From NCBI GenBank assembly GCA_028290305.1, contig JAQGKC010000032.1:1-46367 (forward strand): DNA of 46,367 bases, given 5' to 3'. Origin of the DNA: Bradyrhizobium sp. (GTDB lineage Bacteria; Pseudomonadota; Alphaproteobacteria; Rhizobiales; Xanthobacteraceae). Within the stretch, counting starts at the first letter, position 1. Every line of letters begins with the position of its first letter. Made by a program: the position numbers and the translations under genes. The notes under the pieces were generated by a model that was not told the DNA's origin, did no database searches, and saw nothing but the letters and a program-made list of their open reading frames with translations. Of this stretch, positions 33,160-40,620 are shown piece by piece.

Positions 33160-33801
33160 CTATTTGAGGACGTTGCCGCGATCCCGTGGCATCCGCCAAA
33201 GATACCAGGAGGCGACGGTCCGGTGGGGCGCCCACGCTTTGCTGATCTCGCGTAGGGCCTTCGGCTTCGGCTGTTCCTCAAGCGACTTCAAGGCACGATA
33301 GCCCTCGCGCACGCCGAAATCGTCGACTGGCAGAATATCCATGCGCTCCAGCGAATACATGAGCAGCATCTCGACGGTCCAACGTCCAATGCCCTTGATG
33401 GTGACGATCCGATCGATGAGCTCTTCGTCGCCCATCTCGACGGCGATTTCCCTAGGCGGAACGAGACTCGACAGCGCGCCTTCGGCGATCGCCTTGATGG
33501 TCGCGATCTTGCTGGCGGAAAAGCCGCAGGCGCGCAGCGTATCGAAGTCGGCGGCGATGATGTCTTCGGGTGCCGGGAACGGCACGTCGGGGTGCAGCGC
33601 CTTGAGCCGGGCGATGATGGCGTCGCCCGCCTTCGCGGTGAGTTGTTGATATCCGATCGCCCTGACCAGCGCTTCGTAGGGTTCGCGGGCGGCCTTCGGA
33701 TCGTGAAGACATGGACCGACAAGCTTGATCAGTGCGGCCCAGTCGCGGTCGAGTTTGCGAAGAAAGGTGACGGATTTGTCGTAGCGCGCGAAAGTCGTCA
33801 T
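33160..33801 (-). CDS. alkA: DNA-3-methyladenine glycosylase II (AlkA family)
   Basis: 213 residues, helix-hairpin-helix GPD superfamily. LIDRIVTIKGIGRWTVEMLL is the HhH, followed by the catalytic Asp in ILPVDDFGVREGYRA. It excises alkylated bases such as 3-methyladenine. It lacks the N-terminal beta domain of E. coli AlkA, as is usual for the short alphaproteobacterial type. Its ATG overlaps the stop of the phosphatidyltransferase gene by 4 bases, so the two are translationally coupled. Confidence 0.92.
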   Translation of the reverse strand: MTTFARYDKSVTFLRKLDRDWAALIKLVGPCLHDPKAAREPYEALVRAIGYQQLTAKAGDAIIARLKALHPDVPFPAPEDIIAADFDTLRACGFSASKIATIKAIAEGALSSLVPPREIAVEMGDEELIDRIVTIKGIGRWTVEMLLMYSLERMDILPVDDFGVREGYRALKSLEEQPKPKALREISKAWAPHRTVASWYLWRMPRDRGNVLK

Positions 33802-34487
33802 GGTTCCCCGTGGAAGACGGTAGATGCAACGGCGAAGCGCAGCCGGTTACCTATCGTGAGTAGAAGCAGGATTGCGAAGAAGGGCAGAACGAAGCGGGCG
33901 TTCTCCGGCAAACGGCCGAGGCATGCGAGCCAGACGCCAATTGCCCCGACGGCTAAGGAACGGTCCACTTTGCCGAACGGACCTTCGATACGGCGGGAGC
34001 TACCATGGACGGGCCCCACGATTCCGGCGATCTCCGTCAGCATCGTCAGGGAGAGGACAAGCGCGATCCAGACCGGCGGGAACGTCGGCAGGAAGGCCAG
34101 AGGCACGAACATCGCGATGTCCGAAATGATGTCGCCTGCCTCGTTTAAGATGCCCCCGAGCCTGCTCTTTTGACCGAAATCGATCGCGAGCGTGCCGTCG
34201 ATGGTCGCAAGTGCCATGCGGACCAACATCCAAACTGGAAGCAAGCCCCAGACAGGCCCCCCGTCGGCATGGACCGAAAGCAAGGAGCCGACGATGATGG
34301 ATCCGACCAGCGATATGATCGTCATCTGGTTCGCGGTGATCCCTGCCCCGGCAAGCCCTGCCGCTAGAGGCCATAGGGCCCGCTTGAGAAGCGGCTTCAG
34401 GAGATTTAGGGACGTCGCCGCCAGGAACGCCGCACGCGGACGGGAATGGCGCTCCGAAGCGAATGTCATGAGTGAGGGCAACGCCAT
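33798..34487 (-). CDS. CDP-alcohol phosphatidyltransferase family protein, YnbA-like
   Basis: 229 residues with six hydrophobic helices. MALATIDGTLAIDF, then RLGGILNEAGDIISD, is the CDP-alcohol motif in its YnbA form (RMALNALDGMLARE and RLGAILNETGDVISD in E. coli YnbA). Compared with classical enzymes, several motif aspartates are substituted, as in YnbA itself, so catalysis is uncertain. FGKVDRSLAVGAIGVWLA is also YnbA-like. YnbA normally pairs with a CDP-diacylglycerol-synthase-like gene; none is present. Its location inside an ada-alkA-alkB run and overlap with alkA are unexpected for a membrane lipid enzyme. Confidence 0.85.
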   Translation of the reverse strand: MALPSLMTFASERHSRPRAAFLAATSLNLLKPLLKRALWPLAAGLAGAGITANQMTIISLVGSIIVGSLLSVHADGGPVWGLLPVWMLVRMALATIDGTLAIDFGQKSRLGGILNEAGDIISDIAMFVPLAFLPTFPPVWIALVLSLTMLTEIAGIVGPVHGSSRRIEGPFGKVDRSLAVGAIGVWLACLGRLPENARFVLPFFAILLLLTIGNRLRFAVASTVFHGEP

Positions 34488-34547
34488 GGATTCCGACGAA
34501 CGGGTTGCAGGAACGGGAAGAGAGAGGCGGGCGATCGATCGCTGGCG

Positions 34548-35609
34548 TCAAGCGGCGATCGTCGTGTTGGCGGCCTCCCGATCCAGCAGCATGCGCTTGC
34601 GTTCGACGCCCCAGGCGTAACCGGAAAGCGAGCCGTCGTTCCTCACGACGCGATGGCAGGGAATCGCGACCGCCAGAAGGTTGGCGGCACACGCGCCGGC
34701 GACGGCCCGCACCGACTTCGGGGATCCGATCCGCTGCGCGATATCCGCGTAGGATACGGTCTGTCCGACGGGTATCTGCTGAAGGGCCTGCCAGACACGC
34801 TGCTGGAACGCGGTCCCGCGGACGTCGAGAGGAAGGTCGAGACCGAGTCCGGGTGTTTCGATGAAGCCGACGACGCGCGCCACAAGGGCTTCGTAGTCCC
34901 GGTCGGCGCCGATTAACTGCGCCTTCGGGAAGCGATCCTGAAGATCTCGCACCAGCTTGTCGGGATCATCGCCCAGCAGGATGGATGCCACGCCCTTCTT
35001 GCTCGATGCCACCAGAATGGCGCCAAGCGACGTCTGTCCAACCGCGAACAGGATCTTTTCGTTGGAGCCGCCGGCGCGATATTGCGTCGGCGTCATGCCG
35101 AGCATGTCGGTCGACTTGGCGTAGAACCGTCCGCTCGAATTGAAGCCCGCGTCGTACATGGCCTCGGTAACGCTGTTTCCGGACTCCAGCCCCTGACGGA
35201 CTTTCGCGGCCCGATGCGCAGCGGCGTAGTCCTTGGGCGTCAGGCCGGTGGCAGCCTTGAACATGCGGTGGAAATAGCTGGCGCTTCGTCCTACCGCGTC
35301 GGCCAGGTCGTTCAGCGACGGTTCTTCTTCGCGGTCCTCGATCAGGCGACACGCCTTCGCGACGAGAGCGGCGTTCTCGCATTCGAGCGACCGTCCGTCC
35401 GGATTGCAGCGCTTGCACGACCTGAAGCCGGTCGCCTTCGCGCTCTCGAGCGTGTCGTGAAGCTGGACGTTCTTGGGATTAGCGGTTCGCGAGGGACAGG
35501 ACGGCCGGCAATACACGCCGGTGGTCGCGACCGAATACCAGAGATGGCCATCGGCGGTCTTGTCGCGGATCAGAATTCGGGCCCAGCGCGGATCTTCGGC
35601 CACGCTCAT
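34548..35609 (-). CDS. ada: Ada: bifunctional regulator and O6-methylguanine-DNA methyltransferase
   Basis: About 353 residues from ATG 35609 (alternatives at 35648 and 35663; no start has a clear ribosome site). The N-Ada zinc domain has its four cysteines in GVYCRPSCPSR and FRSCKRCNPDG; one is methylated by phosphotriesters and turns the protein into an activator. An AraC-type HTH spans about residues 85-180 (LADAVGRSASYFHRMFKAAT). The C-terminal methyltransferase has IPCHRVVRNDGSLSGYAWG. It probably autoregulates and drives the downstream phosphatidyltransferase-alkA-DUF72-alkB genes. A shared box lies 99 bp before 35609 (60 bp before 35648). Confidence 0.93.
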   Translation of the reverse strand: MSVAEDPRWARILIRDKTADGHLWYSVATTGVYCRPSCPSRTANPKNVQLHDTLESAKATGFRSCKRCNPDGRSLECENAALVAKACRLIEDREEEPSLNDLADAVGRSASYFHRMFKAATGLTPKDYAAAHRAAKVRQGLESGNSVTEAMYDAGFNSSGRFYAKSTDMLGMTPTQYRAGGSNEKILFAVGQTSLGAILVASSKKGVASILLGDDPDKLVRDLQDRFPKAQLIGADRDYEALVARVVGFIETPGLGLDLPLDVRGTAFQQRVWQALQQIPVGQTVSYADIAQRIGSPKSVRAVAGACAANLLAVAIPCHRVVRNDGSLSGYAWGVERKRMLLDREAANTTIAA

Positions 35610-35707
35610 GGGAGACTTTTTCTGGTGGAGTGTTTGGATATGGGCCATGTCGTTTCGATTCATTATCGGAGATGTGGATTAAGGATGCCGCGAGGGGGCG
35701 GCCGTTG

Positions 35708-35730
35708 CACTCCGGTCCTTGCTTTCAAAT
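35708..35730 (-). promoter_or_regulatory. Shared box, copy 3 (upstream of ada)
   Basis: Minus strand reads ATTTGAAAGCAAGGACCGGA, then GTG. The 22-base core is identical to the copy before ogt. It contains GCAA, the known E. coli Ada B-box tetranucleotide, which may be coincidence. Confidence 0.65.
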
Positions 35731-35831
35731 CCGGGGCGACGGAGCCCGTCGCGAAGACTGCAGGACCATAAGCGGCGGGGCCGGCACCGGGCCACCCGAT
35801 TTCCGTCCAGCCGGGGGGCGATGGTTTAGGC

Positions 35832-35863
35832 GTGAGGCCCGCAAGTCGCTTTGCGGGCCTCAC
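35832..35863 (-). terminator. Strong hairpin downstream of the SnoaL-like gene
   Basis: GTGAGGCCCGCAA and TTGCGGGCCTCAC form a perfect 13-bp stem with a 6-base loop, 55 bp beyond the SnoaL-like stop. No T run follows on either strand, so it may act as a Rho-assisted terminator or an RNA-stabilising hairpin. Confidence 0.6.
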
Positions 35864-35917
35864 CCAGGATCAAGAGTTTGCCGTCGCTTAGGATATGTCG
35901 GCGGCGGCGCTTCTCAA

Positions 35918-36367
35918 TCAGACGGCCTTGAACAGGCCGAGCTGCGTGAGAGCCGTGACGCCATCATCGAGGCCGATTTCCTCGACGATCTTTCCATCCA
36001 CGACCTTGAGAACGGTCGTGCCGGTGAAGCGCATCTTGCGGCCGGTCTTCGCGGGCAGCGAACCGATCAGGAAATCGCTGAACGCCGGTCCGGTGTGCGT
36101 GCCGTCGCCTTCCCACTGACCGACGACGTAGTCGCCTTCGGCGATGAGGTCGGCGGTGGCTCCGAACTGCAGATCTGGAAATGCAGCGCGGAAGTCGGTC
36201 ATGAATGCCTTGATGTCGGCATGGCCACGACGCGGTTCGTGAAGCGAATACTTCAGAAGCATGTCCGGCGACGCGATGTCGTCGACGACGCTAAGGTCGA
36301 CCTTCTCGCCCCAGAAATCGGTGAACCACCGAACGACTACTGCCTTGTTGTCTTCTTCTTTGCTCAT
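35918..36367 (-). CDS. SnoaL-like / NTF2-fold ester cyclase family protein
   Basis: 149 residues, cone-shaped alpha+beta barrel. SKEEDNKAVVVRWFTDFWGE is the first helix. The segment with DIKAFMTDFRAAFPDLQFGA is diagnostic of the SnoaL polyketide-cyclase-like group, and VVGQWEGDGTHTGPAFSDFL plus a VLKVVDGKIVEEIGLDD strand follow. Such stand-alone proteins are common in soil bacteria and usually have no defined substrate. It is monocistronic with its own upstream box and downstream hairpin. Confidence 0.88.
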   Translation of the reverse strand: MSKEEDNKAVVVRWFTDFWGEKVDLSVVDDIASPDMLLKYSLHEPRRGHADIKAFMTDFRAAFPDLQFGATADLIAEGDYVVGQWEGDGTHTGPAFSDFLIGSLPAKTGRKMRFTGTTVLKVVDGKIVEEIGLDDGVTALTQLGLFKAV

Positions 36368-36454
36368 TGTTCTCGTCCTGAGTTGATCTCGTTGGGATCA
36401 TCAACGTCCGTCGATGATCTGCGCAGAGACTTACGCTCGCAGGATCGAGCCAAA

Positions 36455-36481
36455 ACTCCGGTTCTTGCCTCGCAATCAAAA
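36455..36481 (-). promoter_or_regulatory. Shared box, copy 4 (upstream of SnoaL-like gene)
   Basis: Minus strand reads TTTTGATTGCGAGGCAAGAA, then CCGGAGT; it carries six extra bases between the TTTGA and GCAAG parts. It lies 88 bp before the SnoaL-like ATG. Confidence 0.5.
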
Positions 36482-36657
36482 CCGCATCGATCGGGAAACG
36501 CATCGCTATTTTTTCTCGGCGATTGATCAGAGCACGATTCGGAATGTGTGCGAACGCCGCATGCATGAAGACCCATGATGTCGGGTGCTTCGAACGAATC
36601 AATTCGTCGAAGCATTCACGAAACTTCGTGGGACTTCTCCTTATGAAGCACGTGCGA

Positions 36658-36678
36658 ATTTGAAGACAAGAAACGGAT
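36658..36678 (+). promoter_or_regulatory. Shared box, copy 5 (upstream of the 119-residue gene)
   Basis: ATTTGAAGACAAGAAACGGA, then T, on the plus strand, 68 bp before ATG 36746. Confidence 0.55.
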
Positions 36679-36745
36679 AGCCTGCTGTTCGTCCATGACC
36701 TTTATCTAGATTTCTAAAGTCGAAGAGATAGAAGGAGTGGAAATC

Positions 36746-37105
36746 ATGAACCAGATCAGTCTTATCCCAAGTGATGTAGCGGAACTCGCCCGCCGTCGCG
36801 GACTGGCCGCCGCGCGGCGAACCCGCGAAACCGAGCGGACGTTGTTGCTCCGTAAGCTGTTCCGGATGGAACGGCAAGCCGGCCATTTGCGCGAGTGGAT
36901 CGCGCAATGGGAAGCAGACGTAGAGGTCTCCCCTGAAATGCGACGCATGGTGGATTGGGTAAAGGCAGAATTGGCAGGATTGGAAGAATTTCTGAATCCA
37001 TCAAGGCTGTCGCAACTACTTCAAACGCGCAATCTATTCCCGAAAGACGACGATCTCTTCGATCCCCTCGGCGAACCACCACCGAAGCGCCCACTGGGTC
37101 GATGA
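36746..37105 (+). CDS. Hypothetical soluble helical protein
   Basis: 119 residues. ATG 36746 follows AAGGAG; a GTG three codons upstream is possible. Not a family I recognise. It is strongly charged and helical (LARRRGLAAARRTRETERTL, then LLLRKLFRMERQAGHLREWI), with an acidic, proline-rich tail LFDPLGEPPPKRPLGR. There is no membrane segment. The high Arg/Glu content suggests a coiled coil or nucleic-acid contact, which is a guess. It has its own shared box, suggesting regulation with ada and ogt. Confidence 0.65.
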   Translation: MNQISLIPSDVAELARRRGLAAARRTRETERTLLLRKLFRMERQAGHLREWIAQWEADVEVSPEMRRMVDWVKAELAGLEEFLNPSRLSQLLQTRNLFPKDDDLFDPLGEPPPKRPLGR

Positions 37106-37371
37106 CGCGGAAGCTACCGCGACGATCGATATCACGGCGGGTAGGACCGATGCCGAGCGCTTCCTTTCACCCAAATCGGCGACCGTCGAGGCTGAGCGAA
37201 CTGTTCCCCTCTTCCGTTTGACGCAGCTTGTTAGGAGCGCGGACCCAATGACCCTGGGTGTCGAAACGTACGTCGGCGGCCGCCGCAACGGCCCCGGACG
37301 GAGAGCGTAGTGCTGCGTCCTGTCATCTTGTCACTGAGCCGAACGCAGGCGCGCCGGCAGGCGAGGAGGTG

Positions 37372-38025
37372 ATGCGGGAAATCCTGGGCGACCGGGAAGC
37401 CGGTCTGGCGGTGACCACGCGGCTCGAAGCACTAAGCGACGGAACGTTCGCGATTATCATCACGTTGCTGGTGCTGGAAATCCATAGGCCCGGCGCAGCA
37501 GTCGGTCACCTGGGAACAGAGCTTCTTCAAGCCTGGCCCTCGTATCTCGCCTATGCGGTGGCCTTCGTCTACGTTGGTGTGATCTGGCTCAATCACCACT
37601 ACATGATCGAGCGGTTACGCAAGTTGGATCTGACTTTCAATTGGCTTAACCTATCCATCTTGGGTACAGCGGCTTTGATACCATTTCCGACCGGCGTGTT
37701 GGCGAACGCCTTTCGCGACGGCAACCTGATGGACCAGAAGGCGGCGGTAGTGCTGTACGCACTGATTGCAGCTCTGATGTCGGCTGCCTGGCTGCCGACA
37801 TTTATTCACCTGAATCGTAATCCGAGATTGTTAAAGACCGGCGTCCCGCCGGGCATGTTCGCAGTCCAAATCGTCCGCCCGGCGATCGGCGTGCTCCTCT
37901 ATGCCGTTGCCGGCTTGCTCGGATGGTTTCTCCATCCAGCGTTCGCGGTGGTGATTTTCGTATTCATCGCCTGTTATTACGCGGCCACCAGTCGTGGTGT
38001 ACGCACCGGCCAATGCGCGATTTAA
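37372..38025 (+). CDS. TMEM175-family (DUF1211) potassium channel-like membrane protein
   Basis: 217 residues from ATG 37372, behind GAGGAGG. It has six hydrophobic segments. The signature [20 protein letters not shown] (about residues 16-35) is the F/L-SD-FAI-TL pore motif of TMEM175 channels. [20 protein letters not shown] and [12 protein letters not shown] follow as in bacterial members, which conduct K+ as tetramers of six-helix chains or relatives. The open frame upstream to 37258 is not homologous. No box is seen upstream and it looks like an independent gene. Confidence 0.87.
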   Translation: MREILGDREAGLAVTTRLEALSDGTFAIIITLLVLEIHRPGAAVGHLGTELLQAWPSYLAYAVAFVYVGVIWLNHHYMIERLRKLDLTFNWLNLSILGTAALIPFPTGVLANAFRDGNLMDQKAAVVLYALIAALMSAAWLPTFIHLNRNPRLLKTGVPPGMFAVQIVRPAIGVLLYAVAGLLGWFLHPAFAVVIFVFIACYYAATSRGVRTGQCAI

Positions 38026-38357
38026 GCAGGCTCACGTGTCGGAATGCCCGCCACCAAGGCGCAGGTCCTGATCAAGGAGCTTGTCATCCATCATGAGGGA
38101 TCCGGTCGCTGACTTCGAAGCTTTGCAGCGTCTCGCCCTCAGGCACTAGTTCGAGGAGTCAGCCTATGTCGCCCGTTCCTCCAAAACACATTCGCACCCT
38201 CCAATGCGCCCGCCGCCGCGCCAACGATCAATCGTAGGATCTGCGATTGGTCTCACTGGGAGTAAGACAGAATACCTTTCCCAGATCAGCACGGTGGTCG
38301 GAGCAGTCCGGGGGCTCCGGGCCGGTCTGTCCGAATAGCAACCGGCGCTTACTGCTT
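38026..38357 (+). other. Non-coding gap with gene debris
   Basis: 332 bases without a credible gene. A short frame near 38047 reading MPATKAQVLIKELVIHHEGS resembles coding debris but stops at once. There is no clear promoter or terminator. Confidence 0.3.
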
Positions 38358-38990
38358 TCACGGACTCGGAAGCGCTGGGATCTCAATGGATGTCCCGTCT
38401 GGATCGATCAGGAAAAGCGGCGGGGAGCCAGGCAAGGGAGCGGGCGGGCCGTCGAGCACGAAGCACGCCATCTGCAAATCCCGTGAGGGTCGGCTTGCTC
38501 CGTCGGAAGAAACCAGCGTCACGCCAGCTAGGTCTCGCGTCATCACCGAAATTGCGCCGCCATGGCTTTCGCCAAATTCTGATCTAGGCGCCTCAGCAAA
38601 TCCTGCATTCTCGCGGTACCAGCGCACGGACCTTTCGATATCTGATACGAACACAATGACACTCGGCGTCGTCGGGGCGGCGATCGTGCACGGGCCAAGC
38701 TCCGCTTCGGCGCGTCGAGAGAAGGCGCATTCGATCAACAGGAACAAAGCCAAAAATAGTGCCGACGTTGACGGGTACCCATTTTGGGCAATGGTATCGT
38801 GCGGACCAGGCTGTGATTTAGGAATCGGACGAGCAACAACGTCGGTCGGCCTATAGTAGGCCGACCGCGACCGCGCTGAATCGGACACTTTCTCGGCCCC
38901 AAGATACGTCACGGGCCTCACCCTAATTACTTTCGAGACTTCTGCGATTGAAGTTCGGGTGCGGCAGCAGCGGGGTTCTTCGGCACACAC
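38358..38990 (-). CDS. VOC/glyoxalase-like protein, shortened, possibly exported
   Basis: The coherent part is about 130 residues at the C-terminal end of the frame. A hydrophobic segment SALFLALFLLIECAFSRRAEA resembles a signal peptide, followed by VIVFVSDIERSVRWYRENAG, GAISVMTRDLAGVTLV and PLFLIDPDGTSIEIP, which are VOC (glyoxalase/bleomycin-resistance) strands. The helix and turn normally present between CFVLD and the last strand are missing, so the fold is incomplete. The true start is unclear; no Met lies between the distal one at 38990 and the hydrophobic part. It may be a decaying gene. Confidence 0.5.
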   Translation of the reverse strand: MCAEEPRCCRTRTSIAEVSKVIRVRPVTYLGAEKVSDSARSRSAYYRPTDVVARPIPKSQPGPHDTIAQNGYPSTSALFLALFLLIECAFSRRAEAELGPCTIAAPTTPSVIVFVSDIERSVRWYRENAGFAEAPRSEFGESHGGAISVMTRDLAGVTLVSSDGASRPSRDLQMACFVLDGPPAPLPGSPPLFLIDPDGTSIEIPALPSP

Positions 38991-39187
38991 GTTAACAACG
39001 CCACGTTGCCGCGCGAGGCCGCAATTTCCGAAGCGGGGCTTGGTCCGGCCTGGAGCATGCCGTCGTTACGAACCAAGACCTCCGGAGAAGGAGAGGCGGC
39101 CAAGCGCACGAACAGGTCGCGAAGTCTCGGATGCAAACCGTCGCCGCGCGCAGCAGCAAATTCGTTAAATCGATCTAAAGAGGTCAT
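38927..39187 (-). CDS. Hypothetical small protein
   Basis: 86 residues from ATG 39187. Not a family I recognise. Begins MTSLDRFNEFAAARGDGLHP, followed by LRDLFVRLAASPSPEVLVRN and an Ala/Ser-rich tail. There is no signal peptide. Its only support is a clean frame and the shared box 56 bp upstream. The 3' end overlaps the long upstream frame of the VOC-like gene. Confidence 0.5.
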   Translation of the reverse strand: MTSLDRFNEFAAARGDGLHPRLRDLFVRLAASPSPEVLVRNDGMLQAGPSPASEIAASRGNVALLTCVPKNPAAAAPELQSQKSRK

Positions 39188-39242
39188 AGCTCTGTACTCC
39201 CGTGCCGTGTCTCGTAACGTGAAACGCCAGGGGAGCTCAGCC

Positions 39243-39263
39243 ACTCCGTTTCTTGCTCTTGAA
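39243..39263 (-). promoter_or_regulatory. Shared box, copy 6 (upstream of the 86-residue gene)
   Basis: Minus strand reads TTCAAGAGCAAGAAACGGAG, then T. It forms a mirror pair with copy 7 at 39303 around an ATATTAATAT core. Confidence 0.55.
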
Positions 39264-39302
39264 CTGATCTATGTGTTTCGGCGCGCCATATTAATATTGG
39301 AG

Positions 39303-39323
39303 TTCAAAGACAAGAAACGGAGC
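39303..39323 (+). promoter_or_regulatory. Shared box, copy 7 (upstream of the 125-residue gene)
   Basis: TTCAAAGACAAGAAACGGAG, then C, on the plus strand, 52 bp before the GTG start at 39375. Together with copy 6 it gives a divergent promoter region with boxes on the gene-proximal sides. Confidence 0.55.
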
Positions 39324-39374
39324 GCGGATCCTGCCAGGATGCTCGAATCTGCCGTCACGCAAAAGTAGGATCCC

Positions 39375-39752
39375 GTGACAAACGACATCGACGTCCGCAG
39401 ATTGATCAATTTCGAGACCGCGACCGACGGTACGGCCGTCAGGTTGGTGATCGAGGACACCGCGGGATGTACAATCGGAATCATCTTCACGATCGAGATA
39501 TTGTCGGCCTTGCTGATGACTCTGCCAACTATGGCGTCCAACGCGGTCAAGCGCGCGCACAACGACCCAGCAATGCGTATCACTTATCCGGTAACGGAGT
39601 TTCAGATCGAACTTAGCCCCGGCAATTTCCGCATTTTGACGATCGGGACCCCTGACGGATTCACCGTTTCTTTCAGTCTGACTGAGGAGCTTTCGCAAGA
39701 ACTCGGCGAGGCGCACCTCAATGGCGTCGGTCTGCGAGCCAAAACGCACTGA
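39375..39752 (+). CDS. Hypothetical protein
   Basis: 125 residues from GTG 39375, behind AGGA. Not a family I recognise. Alternating beta-like strands are visible (GTAVRLVIEDTAGCTIGIIF, EFQIELSPGNFRILTIGT, GFTVSFSLTEELSQELGE). There is no membrane segment; the hydrophobic stretch is short. A small all-beta or alpha/beta domain is likely. Its own box and good codon use support expression. Confidence 0.6.
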   Translation: MTNDIDVRRLINFETATDGTAVRLVIEDTAGCTIGIIFTIEILSALLMTLPTMASNAVKRAHNDPAMRITYPVTEFQIELSPGNFRILTIGTPDGFTVSFSLTEELSQELGEAHLNGVGLRAKTH

Positions 39753-39773
39753 CCGAACGCGCCTTCGAAAGAC

Positions 39774-40247
39774 TCAACGGATCGTTCGCACGTTGCTCAA
39801 CTGGATAATTCGATCAGTGGTTGGGGTTGCCACGGTCCCCCGCCCCGTCGGATCCGGCCGCGTCTCGGCAAATTGGCGTTCCATAGCCTCGCGTCCCGTG
39901 GGATCCTGCGAGGTCGCATTCAACTCCCCGATATCGAGGCTGTTGATCCTGTCCGGCTGAACAGACGACTCTTTGAGATCGTCAAGCCGCCGCACAACGA
40001 TCTGTGACGAGCCCGCAGTCTGGGCCAAGATTGCGAGCCTGCGCAAGCCGGAGCGCGCCATTTTCCAATGCTGGATGAGGGGCGCCCAACTACCATTATC
40101 CTTTAGTAGTCCGTTCAGGACGCCGTGAGAGATCGGATCCTCTGGAATCAAGGCTCCGATGCTCGCGATCACGTCGACGACATGCGGACCGGATGAAAGC
40201 TCGACCACAAGGCCGGTCTTGTCATCGTCGAAACGTACTAGCTTCAT
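39774..40247 (-). CDS. Protein with FAA-hydrolase N-terminal-like domain only
   Basis: 157 residues. The start MKLVRFDDDKTGLVVELSSG and the HVVDVIASIGAL segment resemble the small N-terminal domain that precedes the catalytic barrel of fumarylacetoacetate-hydrolase-family proteins (about residues 1-70). The catalytic domain is absent: the rest (WAPLIQHWKMARSGLRRLAI, then a Pro/Thr-rich tail) does not match. It may be a stand-alone domain or a truncated gene. A variant shared box lies 61 bp upstream. Confidence 0.5.
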   Translation of the reverse strand: MKLVRFDDDKTGLVVELSSGPHVVDVIASIGALIPEDPISHGVLNGLLKDNGSWAPLIQHWKMARSGLRRLAILAQTAGSSQIVVRRLDDLKESSVQPDRINSLDIGELNATSQDPTGREAMERQFAETRPDPTGRGTVATPTTDRIIQLSNVRTIR

Positions 40248-40620
40248 TATGTCTCTCCGCGATCAAATGATGTCCTGCACGAAGGTAGCCAGGATCACGC
40301 TGCTCGAACCTCGATTCTCGCCTTCGAATCAAATTCATTCTGTTCATTTGGAAGCAGGAATTGGAGTGCCGTCACGCTCTGCCGTCGCGCAAGCTGCGCG
40401 TATCCTCAAGCTGGATTTCCCGATGAACTACAATGACGATTCTGCGGCTGGCGTATCCGATCGCGAGCCTATGGCCGGGGGCGAAACAGAATGGATTGCC
40501 GGTTCGTCAAGGATGCGCCAAGCCTATGCCACCACGCGACTAGGCCGCGAGGCTGCGATTTTTCCGCCGATGCGGTGCATTCCAAGGACGTGGAATCGCG
40601 GCGCGCTGACTATGCATTCC
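40248..40620 (+). other. Gap with a box copy and an interrupted frame next to the IS
   Basis: 373 bases. Apart from box copy 8 at 40308, a plus-strand frame from ATG 40423 (MNYNDDSAAGVSDREPMAGG) runs into the IS remnant. It has no ribosome site and no recognised family, and could be a gene fragment left by the IS event. Confidence 0.25.
40308..40333 (-). promoter_or_regulatory. Shared box, copy 8 (divergent, upstream of the 157-residue gene)
   Basis: Minus strand reads ATTTGATTCGAAGGCGAGAA, then TCGAGGT. It is the most divergent copy: GCAAGAACCGG is replaced by GCGAGAATCGA. GATTC and GAATC flank it as a small inverted repeat. Confidence 0.4.

Larger units (their letters stand above)
36368..36745 (+). 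promoter_or_regulatory. Divergent intergenic region with two shared boxes
   Basis: 378 bases between the SnoaL-like gene (leftward) and the next plus-strand gene. It holds box copies 4 and 5 in opposite orientation, each pointing at its own gene. No credible protein gene is seen. A short inverted repeat around TTCGAACGAATCAATTCGTCGAA occurs near 36590-36612 and is given here only by position and first bases: TTCGAACGAA. Confidence 0.5.

Noticed and set aside
31126..40333. Direct and inverted repeats considered as a CRISPR array, integron attC sites or a transposon end
   Set aside because: Copies are hundreds to thousands of bases apart, lie on both strands and keep a fixed distance to gene starts; there is no regular spacer pattern, integrase or target duplication.
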